From assembly GCF_000731095.1 (NCBI RefSeq), contig NZ_JMTZ01000011.1, positions 86,240-150,239 of the forward strand: DNA of 64,000 nt. The letters are read 5' to 3'. This document shows positions 1 through 8,943 of the stretch, in pieces. Source of the stretch: Lysobacter antibioticus (GTDB lineage: Bacteria; Pseudomonadota; Gammaproteobacteria; Xanthomonadales; Xanthomonadaceae). Made by a program: the position numbers and the translations under genes. The first letter of the stretch is position 1; each line of letters starts with the position of its first letter. The notes beneath the pieces are model-generated. The model worked only from the letters and a program-made list of their open reading frames with translations, made no database searches and was not told the DNA's origin.

Positions 1-2
1 TC

Positions 3-659
3 TACCCGCCGGGGGTGAGCTTCGGCAGCCCGCCGTTCGGCCAGAACCTGCCCGGTTTCGGCAACTTCTTCATCGGCAACAACGCCGTCGAGACGCGCTT
101 GAATTCCTTGCTGCTGTCGCTGGACAAGCCCTTCACCGAGGAATCGGGCTGGGGCGTCAGCCTGGCCTATACCTACAGCGACGCCAAGGAGAACCGCAAC
201 AACTCCGACATCTTCGCGTTCGATTATCCGAACCTGGACGATGTCGGCTTCACCCGCGCGCTCGGTATCTCCAAGCACCGCCTGGTCGCCACCGGCATCA
301 TGGATTTTTACGGCATGACCCTGTCGGGCAAGCTGACCCTGGCCAGCCCGGAAGCGGAGGAATCGCTGAACTGCATCACCAACGGGCCGAACCACTGCTA
401 TTTCCAGCCCTACACCCCGGGCGACACGATCGGCTTCAAGCAGTTCGACCTGGCCTTGCAGAAGGAGTGGGACACCGGCACCGACTTCAAGTTCTGGGTC
501 CGCGGCGACGTGCTGAACGTCTTCAACTGGCGCAACTACATCGACTACGACACCTTCCGTGGCGTGGTCGGCAACCCGAACGAGCGCCTCGGCGAGCGTC
601 GCGACAACATCGCGCTGCCGACCCGAAGCTTCAAGCTGTCGATGGGCTTCAACTGGTAA
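3..659 (+). CDS. TonB-dependent receptor, C-terminal part (truncated by window edge)
   Basis: Only the last ~218 codons are present; the reading frame is open at the left edge. The visible protein alternates hydrophobic and polar strands, as in an outer-membrane beta-barrel, and ends with an aromatic residue (...FKLSMGFNW), the usual terminal signature for barrel insertion. The stretch GDVLNVFNWRNY is the typical end of large sugar-type TonB-dependent receptors of Xanthomonadaceae. It lies 138 bp upstream of the glucoamylase-like lipoprotein on the same strand, so it is probably the outer-membrane importer of the glucan handled by the next genes. The substrate cannot be read from this fragment. 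Confidence 0.85.
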   Translation, partial: YPPGVSFGSPPFGQNLPGFGNFFIGNNAVETRLNSLLLSLDKPFTEESGWGVSLAYTYSDAKENRNNSDIFAFDYPNLDDVGFTRALGISKHRLVATGIMDFYGMTLSGKLTLASPEAEESLNCITNGPNHCYFQPYTPGDTIGFKQFDLALQKEWDTGTDFKFWVRGDVLNVFNWRNYIDYDTFRGVVGNPNERLGERRDNIALPTRSFKLSMGFNW

Positions 660-664
660 ACGAG

Positions 665-696
665 AGGCGCCGGCCGTCTGCGGACGGCTGGCGCCT
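665..696 (+). terminator. strong hairpin after the TonB-dependent receptor
   Basis: A 7-bp outer stem (AGGCGCC/GGCGCCT) and a 6-bp inner stem (GCCGTC/GACGGC) enclose a 4-nt loop, right after the receptor stop codon. The tail is poor in T, so it may stabilise or process mRNA rather than terminate. Confidence 0.45.
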
Positions 697-797
697 GGTT
701 CTGCGTTAGCTGGCCGGCATGCATGTTTGCGGCAACGAACTTTTCTTCATTGCATCGATCTAAATCTCAACACGAAGACACAGGGGTCTTTCGTTTC

Positions 798-2474
798 ATG
801 CACCACCTCAAGTCGACAACACGTGCGGTCTCCATCGCTGTCCTGGGCGCGCTGTTGCTCGTCTTGTCCGCCTGCAAGAAAACCGAGACCGGCTCGCAGA
901 CCCAGCCGATCGTGAGCGCCGAACCGGTGGTGATCGAGCCGCTCAAGCAGGAGCGGTTGGAACTGCCGCCGTTGTTCCGCGACATCGAGAAGCGCACCTT
1001 CCAGTTTTTCTGGGACACCACCAACGAACAGAACGGCCTGACCCCCGACCGGTATCCCTCGCGCCCGTTCGCGAGCATCGCCTCGGTCGGTTTCTCGCTG
1101 ACCGCCTATCCGATCGGCATCGAGAAGGGCTGGGTCAGCCGTACCCAGGCGGTCGACCGCACTTTGTTGACCTTGAAGTTCCTGCGCGACCTGCCGAGCG
1201 GCCCGCAGGCCAGCGGCAAGGGCAGTTACAAAGGTTTTTACTATCACTTCCTCGACATGCAGAAGGGACAGCGCTACGACAGCTGGGTCGAGCTGTCGAG
1301 CGTGGACACCGGCCTGCTGATGATGGGCGTGCTGTTCGCCCAGTCTTATTACGACCGCGACGATCCGCGTGAGAAAGAGATCCGCGAGGTCGCCGACACC
1401 CTGTACAAACGCGTCGACTGGACCTGGCTGCAGCAGAACAAGCCGCTGATCTCGATGGGCTGGTTCCCCGAGAGCGGTTTCATCAAGCACGACTGGGTCG
1501 GCTACAACGAGGCGATGCTGCTGTACGTGTTGGCGCTGGGCTCGCCCTCGCATCCGGTCGGCCCGGAAGCCTGGACGGTGTGGACGCGCACCTACAACGA
1601 CGTCTGGGGCGTATACCAGGGCGAAGAATTCCTGGCCTTCGGCCCCTTGTTCGGCCATCAGTACAGCCACGTCTGGATCGATTTCCGCGGTATCCAGGAC
1701 GACTACATGCGCGAGCGCGGCATCGATTATTTCGAGAACAGCCGTCGCGCCGCCTACGCCCAGCGCGCCTACGCCATCGCCAACCCGATGAAGTGGGAGG
1801 AGTACGGCCCTGAAGTGTGGGGCCTGACCGCGAGCGACGGCCCGCAACAGACCTTGCAGGAATACCGCGGCGAGCAGCGCCAGTTCCGCCATTACTCGGC
1901 GCGCGGCGCCGGCCTGCGCGAGAACTTCGACGACGGCACCATCGCGCCGACCGCGGCGATCGCCTCGCTGCCGTTCGCGCCGGAGATCGTGATCCCGACC
2001 ACGGTGACCATGCACGAGCGCTACGGCGAGTACATCTATTCGAGTTACGGTTTCCTGGACTCGTTCAATCCGAGCTTCAAGTACGACATCCCGCTCAAGA
2101 CAGGGCGCCTGGTGCCGGACCAGGGCTGGGTGTCCAGCGACTACATCGGCATCGACCAGGGGCCGATCCTGACCATGATCAGCAACTATCGCAACGAGTT
2201 CGTCTGGAACGTGATGAAGCGCAATCCCTACATCCGCGCCGGACTCGAACGCGCCGGGTTCAAGGGCGGGTGGCTGGCTCCGGCGGATGCCAAGGGCGCC
2301 GACGCGAAGGGCAAGGACGGCGAACCGGCGAAGGCCGGCGCCGCCGCAGCGGCCGCACCGGCGAAACCGGCCGGCGCCATGGACCCGGCGACCGCACGCG
2401 CGCTCGGCGAGGCCGAGTCGCGCGCCGGGCGCAGCAATGCGCCGTCCAAGCAGACCCCGCCGAAGCCGGAATGA
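798..2474 (+). CDS. glucoamylase-like domain lipoprotein, candidate GH144-type beta-1,2-glucanase
   Basis: 558 aa. The frame is open further upstream, but ATG at 798 gives a clean lipoprotein signal peptide (LLLVLSAC, lipobox Cys 26), so that start is chosen. The body matches the PF10091 glucoamylase-like domain: an alpha/alpha barrel beginning ELPPLFRDIEKRTFQFFWDT, with the conserved late block SSDYIGIDQGPILTMI. This domain defines bacterial endo-beta-1,2-glucanases (GH144) and many uncharacterised relatives. The last ~60 residues are Ala/Lys/Pro-rich and look disordered. It sits between a TonB-dependent receptor and an ABC sugar importer, so a periplasmic enzyme cutting an imported glucan fits. 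Beta-1,2 specificity is inferred from the family; only the domain is firm. Confidence 0.82.
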   Translation: MHHLKSTTRAVSIAVLGALLLVLSACKKTETGSQTQPIVSAEPVVIEPLKQERLELPPLFRDIEKRTFQFFWDTTNEQNGLTPDRYPSRPFASIASVGFSLTAYPIGIEKGWVSRTQAVDRTLLTLKFLRDLPSGPQASGKGSYKGFYYHFLDMQKGQRYDSWVELSSVDTGLLMMGVLFAQSYYDRDDPREKEIREVADTLYKRVDWTWLQQNKPLISMGWFPESGFIKHDWVGYNEAMLLYVLALGSPSHPVGPEAWTVWTRTYNDVWGVYQGEEFLAFGPLFGHQYSHVWIDFRGIQDDYMRERGIDYFENSRRAAYAQRAYAIANPMKWEEYGPEVWGLTASDGPQQTLQEYRGEQRQFRHYSARGAGLRENFDDGTIAPTAAIASLPFAPEIVIPTTVTMHERYGEYIYSSYGFLDSFNPSFKYDIPLKTGRLVPDQGWVSSDYIGIDQGPILTMISNYRNEFVWNVMKRNPYIRAGLERAGFKGGWLAPADAKGADAKGKDGEPAKAGAAAAAAPAKPAGAMDPATARALGEAESRAGRSNAPSKQTPPKPE

Positions 2475-2478
2475 GCGC

Positions 2479-3837
2479 TTGAACGGTCCATCGACGACCA
2501 TCGACACTTCGCCAGCCGCCGTACGTGTCGGTGGATGGGGCAGGGCGCTGCGAGGCCTGGTCGCGCTGTGCGCGCTGGTCCTGCTCGGCAGTTGCAGCCA
2601 TCGAGACGACGGCCGCGAAGTGGTGCGGTTCTGGGCCATGGGCTTCGAGGGCGAGGTCGTCACCCAACTTATTCCCGAATTCGAGCGCCGCCACCCCGGC
2701 ATCCGCGTTGAAGTGCAGCAACTGCCGATCACCGCCGCGCACGAGAAGCTGCTGACCGCGTTCGCCGGCGACGCCTTGCCCGACGTGTGCGCGATCGGCA
2801 ACACCTGGATCTCCGAATTCGCCTTGCTCGATGCCTTGACGCCGCTCGACCCGCGCCTGGCGCGGACGCCGTCCGTGCAGGCGCGCGATTATTTTGCCGG
2901 CGCCTGGGACACCGGGGTGATCGACGGCCATGCCTATGCGGTGCCGTGGTACGTGGAAACGCGCTTGCCGTTCTATCGACAGGACCTGCTCAAGCAAGTC
3001 GGTATCGCACGGCCGCCGGCGACCTGGGCGGAATGGAAATCGGCGATGGCGGCGATCAAGAGGGAGGTCGGCCCGGATCGTTACGCCGTGCTGTTTCCGC
3101 TCAACGAGCCGGAACCGTTGCTCAACCTCGGCATCCAGTCGCCCGACCCGTTGCTGCGCGAGGACGGCCGTTACGGCAATTTCCGCAGCCCCGGTTTCAA
3201 GCGCGCCCTGAGCTTCTATCGCGAAGTCTTCGACCGGCGCTGGGCGCCGCTGGCGAGCAATACCCAGATCGCCAACGTCTGGAACGAATTCGGCCGCGGC
3301 TATTTCAGTTTCTACGTCAACGGCCCCTGGAACATCGCCGAATTCAAGCGGCGCCTGCCGGCCGATCTGCAGTCGACCTGGATGACCATGCCCCTGCCGG
3401 GTGAGAACGGGCCCGGCGCCTCGGTCGCCGGCGGTGCGAGCTTCGTCTTGTTCCGCAGTTCGCAACACCAGGACGCGGCCTGGAAATTGATCGCCTATTT
3501 GTCCGAGCCTGAGGTGCAGGTGCGCTTCCATGGCCTCAGCGGCAATCTGCCGCCGCGCCGTGCGGCCTGGGATGCGCCGGTGCTGGCCAACGACGTCTAT
3601 GCACGCGCGTTCCGCGATCAGCTCGAACGCGCGCGGCCGACGCCGAAGGTGCCGGAGTGGGAGCGCATCGCCATGGAAATCAAGCTGGTCGGCGAACAAC
3701 TCGCCAACGGCCGCCTCAACGTGGACGAAGCCGCGGCGGAACTGGATAGGCGCGCCGACCGTATTCTGGAGAAGCGACGCTGGATGCTCGATCAGCAGGC
3801 CGCGGCCCGGATGCCCGCGGCCGGAGCGTCGCGGTGA
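2479..3837 (+). CDS. ABC sugar transporter, substrate-binding lipoprotein (CUT1)
   Basis: About 452 aa. There is no ATG near the N-terminus in this frame; TTG at 2479, four bases after the previous stop codon, is the best start and gives a lipobox at LVLLGSC (Cys 39). An upstream extension would run through the preceding gene. The sequence is a family-1 extracellular sugar-binding protein (VVRFWAMGFEGEVVTQLIPE near the N-terminus; AGGASFVLFRSSQHQDAAWK late). It captures a sugar in the periplasm for the two permeases that follow. Its stop overlaps the next start (GTGA), so it is translationally coupled. The ligand is unknown; beta-gluco-oligosaccharides are likely from context. Confidence 0.88.
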   Translation: MNGPSTTIDTSPAAVRVGGWGRALRGLVALCALVLLGSCSHRDDGREVVRFWAMGFEGEVVTQLIPEFERRHPGIRVEVQQLPITAAHEKLLTAFAGDALPDVCAIGNTWISEFALLDALTPLDPRLARTPSVQARDYFAGAWDTGVIDGHAYAVPWYVETRLPFYRQDLLKQVGIARPPATWAEWKSAMAAIKREVGPDRYAVLFPLNEPEPLLNLGIQSPDPLLREDGRYGNFRSPGFKRALSFYREVFDRRWAPLASNTQIANVWNEFGRGYFSFYVNGPWNIAEFKRRLPADLQSTWMTMPLPGENGPGASVAGGASFVLFRSSQHQDAAWKLIAYLSEPEVQVRFHGLSGNLPPRRAAWDAPVLANDVYARAFRDQLERARPTPKVPEWERIAMEIKLVGEQLANGRLNVDEAAAELDRRADRILEKRRWMLDQQAAARMPAAGASR

Positions 3838-4712
3838 AGCCCGCCACCGCCGGCTGGGTATTCGCCGCGCCCGCGCTGAGCGTGATCGGGCTGTTCTTCG
3901 GCTTGCCGGTGCTGGCCGCGCTGGCGCTGAGCCTGACCGATTTCGATATCTATTCATTGGCGCATATCGACAACCTGCGCTTCGTGGCTTTCGACAACTA
4001 CCTCAATTTGCTGCGCAACCCGCTGTTCTGGAGCGCGCTCGGCAACACCTTGTACTTCGTCGCGGTCGGCGTGCCGCTGTCGATCGCGGTTTCGCTAGGC
4101 GCGGCGATGTTGCTGCATTCCAAGCTCGGCCTGTTCAAACCGTTCTTCCGCACCGCGTTCTTCGCCCCGGTGGTGACCACGGTGGTGGCGGTGGCGGTGA
4201 TCTGGCGCTACCTGTTCCATACCCGTTACGGCCTGGTGAACTGGGTGCTGTCGTGGGTCGGCATCGACCCGGTCGACTGGCTCGGCGACCCGCATTGGGC
4301 GATGCCGACCATCATCTTGTTCGCGGTGTGGAAGAACTTCGGCTACAACATGATCATCTTCCTGGCCGGCTTGCAGGCGATTCCGGAAGACCTGTACGAG
4401 GCCGCGCGCATCGACGGCGCCAGCCCCGCGCGCCAGTTCCGCCACATCACCTTGCCGATCCTGGGGCCGGTGCTGCTGATGGTCGGCATCCTGACCTTGG
4501 CCGGTTATTTCCAACTGTTCGCCGAGCCCTACGTCATCACCCAGGGGGGGCCGCTGCAGAGCACGGTCAGCGTGCTGTATCTGATGTACGAAGAAGGCTT
4601 CAAGTGGTGGAACCTCGGCAACGCTTCGGCGGTGGCCTTCCTGTTGTTCGTGCTGATGACGGCGGTGACCAGCGGCCTGATGTGGGTCGCGCGCCGCAAG
4701 GGGGTCGAATGA
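3834..4712 (+). CDS. ABC sugar transporter permease (MalF/UgpA type)
   Basis: 292 aa. The GTG start overlaps the binding-protein stop. Six or so hydrophobic helices are visible, and the cytoplasmic coupling loop carries the EAA motif (YEAARIDGASPARQFRHITL, about residues 185-205), which docks on the ATPase. It forms the membrane channel of a CUT1 importer with the next gene, which it overlaps by 4 bp (ATGA). No ATPase follows in the operon; the likely partner is the UgpC-type ATPase at 14087. Confidence 0.92.
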   Translation: MKPATAGWVFAAPALSVIGLFFGLPVLAALALSLTDFDIYSLAHIDNLRFVAFDNYLNLLRNPLFWSALGNTLYFVAVGVPLSIAVSLGAAMLLHSKLGLFKPFFRTAFFAPVVTTVVAVAVIWRYLFHTRYGLVNWVLSWVGIDPVDWLGDPHWAMPTIILFAVWKNFGYNMIIFLAGLQAIPEDLYEAARIDGASPARQFRHITLPILGPVLLMVGILTLAGYFQLFAEPYVITQGGPLQSTVSVLYLMYEEGFKWWNLGNASAVAFLLFVLMTAVTSGLMWVARRKGVE

Positions 4713-5545
4713 ACGACTCCGGCATGAGTCCGCGCCTGGCGAAGGCGATCGTCAACGGCCTGTTGATCGGCCTGGCGGTGTTGAGCCTGGCGCCGCTGTT
4801 GTGGATGTTCGCGGTGTCGCTGATGCAACCCGGCGAAGCCAGCGCGTTTCCGCCGCCGTTGTGGTCCTCGTCGCCGAGCCTGCACAACTACCATGAGCTG
4901 TTCTCGCGCATGGGCATGGGCCGGTATCTGTTCAACAGCTTCCTGGTCTCGACCCTGGTCACCGTGATCGCGGTGTTGCTCAACACCCTGGCCGGTTATG
5001 CCTTCGCCAAGCTCGCCTTTCCCGGGCGCGAACGGATATTCCGGCTGTTGCTGGCGGCGCTGGTGATCCCGGCCCAAGTCTCGATGATGCCGCTGTTCCT
5101 GATGCTCAAGCAGCTCGGCCTGATCAACAGCTACGCCGGCGCGGTGGTGCCGGGCATGGCCGGCATCTTCGGCATCTTCCTGGTGCGCCAATACGCGCGC
5201 TCGATTCCCGACGAACTACTGGAAGCGCCGCGCATCGACGGCGCCGGCGAGTTGCGGATCTTCTTCCAGATCGTCCTGCCGGCCCTGCGCCCGATCCTGG
5301 TGACCTTGGCGATCTTCAGTTTCCTCGGCGCCTGGAACGATTTCATGTGGCCCTTGATCGTGCTCAGCGACCAGGACCTGCAGACCCTGCCGGTCGCATT
5401 GGCTTCGCTGTCGCGCGAGCACGTGCAGGACAACGAGATGATGATGGCCGGCTCGGTCGTGACCGTGGTGCCGGTGCTGCTGCTGTTCCTGGTGTTGCAG
5501 CGCTACTACCTGCAAGGCCTGTTGGTCGGCAGCGTCAAGGGTTAG
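4709..5545 (+). CDS. ABC sugar transporter permease (MalG/UgpE type)
   Basis: 278 aa. The ATG overlaps the stop of the first permease. It has hydrophobic helices from residue ~14 and the coupling loop LLEAPRIDGAGELRIFFQIV, where the usual EAA is EAP. It ends with a short tail (LQGLLVGSVKG) typical of MalG-like subunits. It pairs with the upstream permease to make the sugar channel. The downstream enzyme gene begins 44 bp later and is probably in the same transcript. Confidence 0.92.
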   Translation: MNDSGMSPRLAKAIVNGLLIGLAVLSLAPLLWMFAVSLMQPGEASAFPPPLWSSSPSLHNYHELFSRMGMGRYLFNSFLVSTLVTVIAVLLNTLAGYAFAKLAFPGRERIFRLLLAALVIPAQVSMMPLFLMLKQLGLINSYAGAVVPGMAGIFGIFLVRQYARSIPDELLEAPRIDGAGELRIFFQIVLPALRPILVTLAIFSFLGAWNDFMWPLIVLSDQDLQTLPVALASLSREHVQDNEMMMAGSVVTVVPVLLLFLVLQRYYLQGLLVGSVKG

Positions 5546-5553
5546 AACCGTTC

Positions 5554-5573
5554 CGCCGCGCGCCCGCGCGGCG
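5554..5573 (+). other. GC-rich intercistronic hairpin
   Basis: A perfect 9-bp dyad (CGCCGCGCG/CGCGCGGCG) with a 2-nt spacer in the 44-nt gap between permease and secreted enzyme. There is no T-run, so an RNA-stability element separating transporter and enzyme expression is more likely than a terminator. Confidence 0.35.
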
Positions 5574-5589
5574 CCAAGAGGTGGATCGA

Positions 5590-8500
5590 ATGTCGGAACC
5601 CAAGCAAGCCGTCGCGCCGCGTGGGCGTTTGTACCTTACCCGCGCCCATAAAACGGTCGCGAACGCGTTCGCTCTGTGCCTGGCCCTGATCTCGGTTCCG
5701 TTGATCGCCCAGGAAAAGCCGCGCTTGCTCGATGGCTTCGAGTCAGCCGCACCATGGACCGTAGTTACCTCCAACCAAGTTAGTGCGAGCCTGCGTCCGG
5801 TAGCGGGCGCGAAGGGCCGGGGCCTGTGCCTGGATTACGACTTCAACGGCGTGTCCGGTTACGCCGGCCTGCAGCGCGAACTGCCGCTGGAGTATCCGGA
5901 CGACTATCGCTTTGCGTTCCAGTTGCGTGGCGATTCGCCGCACAACGACCTGCAGTTCAAGCTGGTCGACACCAGCGGCGACAACGTCTGGTGGGTCAAC
6001 AAGCCCAAGTATGTTTATCCGAAGCAATGGACGCCGGTGGTCTACAAGCAGCGCCATATCGGCCGCGCCTGGGGCCCGGCGGCCGATCCGACCCTGCGCA
6101 AGAGCGCCAAGCTTGAGTTCACCGTCTACAACAGCGTCGGCGGCAAGGGTTCGGTCTGCTTCGATGAGCTGAGTTTCCAGGCCGTGCCGAAGGACCCCGG
6201 CGGTCCGCTGACCGGCACGCTCGTCGCCACTTCCAATGCCGAAGGCAGCCGCGCCGAGTACGCGGGCGATGGCGATCCCGCCACCGCATGGCGGGCCGGT
6301 TTCGAGAAGGGCACAGCGCCGAGCCTGACCCTCGACCTGGGCCGCGTGCGCGAATTCGGCGGCGCGATCCTGCAGTGGGCCCCGGACGAGTACGCCTCGC
6401 GCTACCGCATCGAGCTGTCCAAGGACGGTGAGCACTGGGACAAGCTCAGTTTGATCGAGCACGGCGACGGCGGCAGCGATTTCGTACCGCTGCCGGAGGC
6501 CGAGGCGCGCTATCTGCGGCTGTTGCCGGATCGCGGACCGAGCCCGGGCTTCGGCCTGGCCGAACTGAGCGTGCAGCCGTTGGCGTTCGCCGCGACGCCG
6601 AACGATTTCATCAAGGAACTCGCGCAACGCGCGCCGCGCGGCGATTATCCGCGCGGCTTCAGCGGCGAGCAGCCGTACTGGACCGTGCTCGGCACCGACG
6701 GCGGCAGCTCGCACGGCCTGATCGGCGAAGACGGCGCGGTCGAAGCCTACAAAGGGGGTTACAGCATCGAGCCTTTGTTGTTGACCGATCGGGGCGGCTC
6801 GCCGAACGCGGCCTTGAAGACCTGGGCCGACGTCGAGATCGGCCAGAGCCTGCAGGACGGTTATCTGCCGATCCCGAGCGTGAGCTGGCAGGCCGGCGAT
6901 CTGCAACTCAGCGTCACCGCGTTCGCGCCGCTGCTCGAACAGCGCGACCTGATCGTCGCCCGTTACCGGCTCAGCAATACTTCCAAACAGCCGCGCGATG
7001 CCACCCTGGCCTTGGCGATTCGACCCTTCCAGGTCAACCCGCCGACCCAGTTCCTCAGCACCACCGGCGGCGTCAGCGCCATCCACCGCATCCAGATCGA
7101 CGCGAAGGCCGGCACGGTGAAACTCGACGGCCGTCCCAGCGTGCGCTCGCTGACGCCGGTGGGGTCGGCCTTCGCCGTGCCGTTCCAGGACGGCGACGTG
7201 GTGCGCCACCTGCGTGCGTCGGCGACGCGCTCGGGCGAGAGTGAAGTGTTCGACCTCAACGGGCTGGCGTCGGCGGCTTTGTTGTACCCAATGCGACTGG
7301 CGCCGGGCGAAAGCCGTGAAGTGGCCTTGTACCTGCCGCAGGATGGGGCGGATGATCCGCTGTCGGTCGATCCGGCGCAGGCGGCGCGATGGCAGGACGA
7401 AACCGCGGCGCAATGGCGCGACAAGCTCGACCGGGTCAAATTGCGCGTGCCGGCGCAGGGCCAGCATGTCGTCGATACCTTGCGCACCGGCCTGGCGCAC
7501 ATGTTGATCAGCCGGGTCGGCCCGCGCCTGCAGCCGGGCACCCGTTCGTATGCGCGGGCCTGGATCCGCGACGGCGCGATGATCGGCGAGGGCTTGCTGC
7601 GCATGGGGCGCGAGGACGTCGCCGAGGAATTCCTGCGCTGGTATGCGCCGTATCAGTTCGACAACGGCAAGGTGCCGTGCTGCGTCGACGACCGCGGCAG
7701 CGACCCGGTGCCGGAGAACGACAGCCACGGCGAGTTGATCTTCACCGTCGCCGAGGTCTATCGCTACACCCGCGACAAGGCCTTGCTCGAATCGATGTGG
7801 CCGCACGTGGAAAAAGCGGTCGCGTATATGGACGAGCTGCGTCTGAGCGAACGCACGCCGGCCAATCGCGCGCTGAATCCGGCCTTCTACGGGATGATGC
7901 CGGCCTCGATCAGCCACGAGGGCTATTCGGCCAAGCCGATGCATTCGTACTGGGATAATTTCTGGGCCCTGCGCGGCTACAAGGACGCGGTCGAGATCGC
8001 GCAATGGCTCGGCCGTAACGGCGAAGCGGAAGCCTTCGCCGCATCGCGCGACCAGTTCCGCGAGGATCTCTATCGTTCGCTGGAAGCGGCGACCCGCGCG
8101 CACAAGATCGATTACCTGCCAGGTGCCGCCGAGCTCGGCGACTTCGACGCCACCTCGACCACCATCGCCCTGGCGCCCGGCGGCGAACAAGGGCTGTTGC
8201 CCGAAGCGCTGTTGCACAACACCTTCGAGCGTTACTGGAAGGAATTCGTCGATCGCCGCGACGGCCGCCGCGAATGGAAGGACTACACGCCCTACGAGTT
8301 GCGCACCATCGGCAGCTTCGTGCGTCTGGGTTGGCGCGAGCGCGCCCACGAGGCGCTGGAGTTCTTCTTCAAGGACCAGCAACCGCGCGCCTGGAACCAG
8401 TGGGCGGAAGTGGTCTCGCGCACGCCGCGCAAACCGTTTTTCGTCGGCGACCTGCCGCATGCCTGGGTCGAGTCGGACTATGTACGCTCGGCGCTGGATC

Positions 8501-8826
8501 TGTTCGCCCACACCCGCGACATCGATCAGGCGCTGGTGATCGCGGCCGGCATTCCCGCGGGTTGGCTGCAGGGCGAAGGCGTGAGCGTGGACGGCCTGCG
8601 CACGCCCTACGGCGCCCTCGGTTATCGCTTCAAGCGCGAAGGCCGGCAGGCGAAGCTGGAGATCGCCGCGGGCATCGAAGTGCCGCCGGGCGGGCTGATC
8701 CTGCGTTGGCCGTTCGCCGGTGCGCCGGGCAAGACCGTGGTCGATGAACAAGTGAAGGCTTGGCGGCAAGGCGAGCTGAAGATCGAGCGCGTGCCGGCGA
8801 CGGTGAGCGTCGCGATCGAGGAGTAG
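5590..8826 (+). CDS. large secreted protein: CBM-like and discoidin domains plus alpha/alpha-barrel glycosidase-like domain
   Basis: 1078 aa. ATG 5590 gives a signal peptide (hydrophobic 24-40, likely cut after ALISVPLIA). Residues ~45-200 look like a beta-sandwich carbohydrate-binding module (LLDGFESAAPWTVV at the start). Residues ~205-330 look like an F5/8C discoidin domain (LTLDLGRVREFGGAILQWAP; ARYLRLLPDRGP). Residues ~340-620 are a beta-rich linker or super-sandwich. Residues ~630-1000 resemble the alpha/alpha barrels of GH15/63/78/94-like enzymes, with W-x-RD-type segment YARAWIRDGAMIGEGLLRMG and a late block DLPHAWVESDYVRSALDLFA. No CAZy family could be assigned. Its place after the sugar importer suggests trimming of oligosaccharides outside or in the periplasm. 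The stop codon TAG lies inside a REP-like repeat. Confidence 0.8.
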   Translation: MSEPKQAVAPRGRLYLTRAHKTVANAFALCLALISVPLIAQEKPRLLDGFESAAPWTVVTSNQVSASLRPVAGAKGRGLCLDYDFNGVSGYAGLQRELPLEYPDDYRFAFQLRGDSPHNDLQFKLVDTSGDNVWWVNKPKYVYPKQWTPVVYKQRHIGRAWGPAADPTLRKSAKLEFTVYNSVGGKGSVCFDELSFQAVPKDPGGPLTGTLVATSNAEGSRAEYAGDGDPATAWRAGFEKGTAPSLTLDLGRVREFGGAILQWAPDEYASRYRIELSKDGEHWDKLSLIEHGDGGSDFVPLPEAEARYLRLLPDRGPSPGFGLAELSVQPLAFAATPNDFIKELAQRAPRGDYPRGFSGEQPYWTVLGTDGGSSHGLIGEDGAVEAYKGGYSIEPLLLTDRGGSPNAALKTWADVEIGQSLQDGYLPIPSVSWQAGDLQLSVTAFAPLLEQRDLIVARYRLSNTSKQPRDATLALAIRPFQVNPPTQFLSTTGGVSAIHRIQIDAKAGTVKLDGRPSVRSLTPVGSAFAVPFQDGDVVRHLRASATRSGESEVFDLNGLASAALLYPMRLAPGESREVALYLPQDGADDPLSVDPAQAARWQDETAAQWRDKLDRVKLRVPAQGQHVVDTLRTGLAHMLISRVGPRLQPGTRSYARAWIRDGAMIGEGLLRMGREDVAEEFLRWYAPYQFDNGKVPCCVDDRGSDPVPENDSHGELIFTVAEVYRYTRDKALLESMWPHVEKAVAYMDELRLSERTPANRALNPAFYGMMPASISHEGYSAKPMHSYWDNFWALRGYKDAVEIAQWLGRNGEAEAFAASRDQFREDLYRSLEAATRAHKIDYLPGAAELGDFDATSTTIALAPGGEQGLLPEALLHNTFERYWKEFVDRRDGRREWKDYTPYELRTIGSFVRLGWRERAHEALEFFFKDQQPRAWNQWAEVVSRTPRKPFFVGDLPHAWVESDYVRSALDLFAHTRDIDQALVIAAGIPAGWLQGEGVSVDGLRTPYGALGYRFKREGRQAKLEIAAGIEVPPGGLILRWPFAGAPGKTVVDEQVKAWRQGELKIERVPATVSVAIEE

Positions 8827-8938
8827 GAGCGGCGTCCTAAAGGGATTTTCTCTGGTCAGGAGTCGCGACCGCGAACCTGCGTCGAGCTGCGCGGCCAACA
8901 TGAAACCCCGCGGTCGCGACTTGCGTCGCTCCTACCCG
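8823..8938. repeat. REP-like inverted pair (GTAGGAGCGGCG family)
   Basis: Copy GTAGGAGCGGCGTCC on the plus strand and an inverted partner near 8908-8936 (GCGGTCGCGACTTGCGTCGC then TCCTACC). They form a long hairpin between the convergent GH-like gene and pgl. The first copy contains the stop codon of the enzyme gene. The same words recur near 9.8, 31.9, 59.6 and 63.8 kb. Confidence 0.75.
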
Positions 8939-8943
8939 AGAGG

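Noticed and set aside
747..2804. 685-codon open frame antisense to the PF10091 lipoprotein gene
   Set aside because: Crosses two real plus-strand genes and shows no conserved motif or ribosome-binding site.
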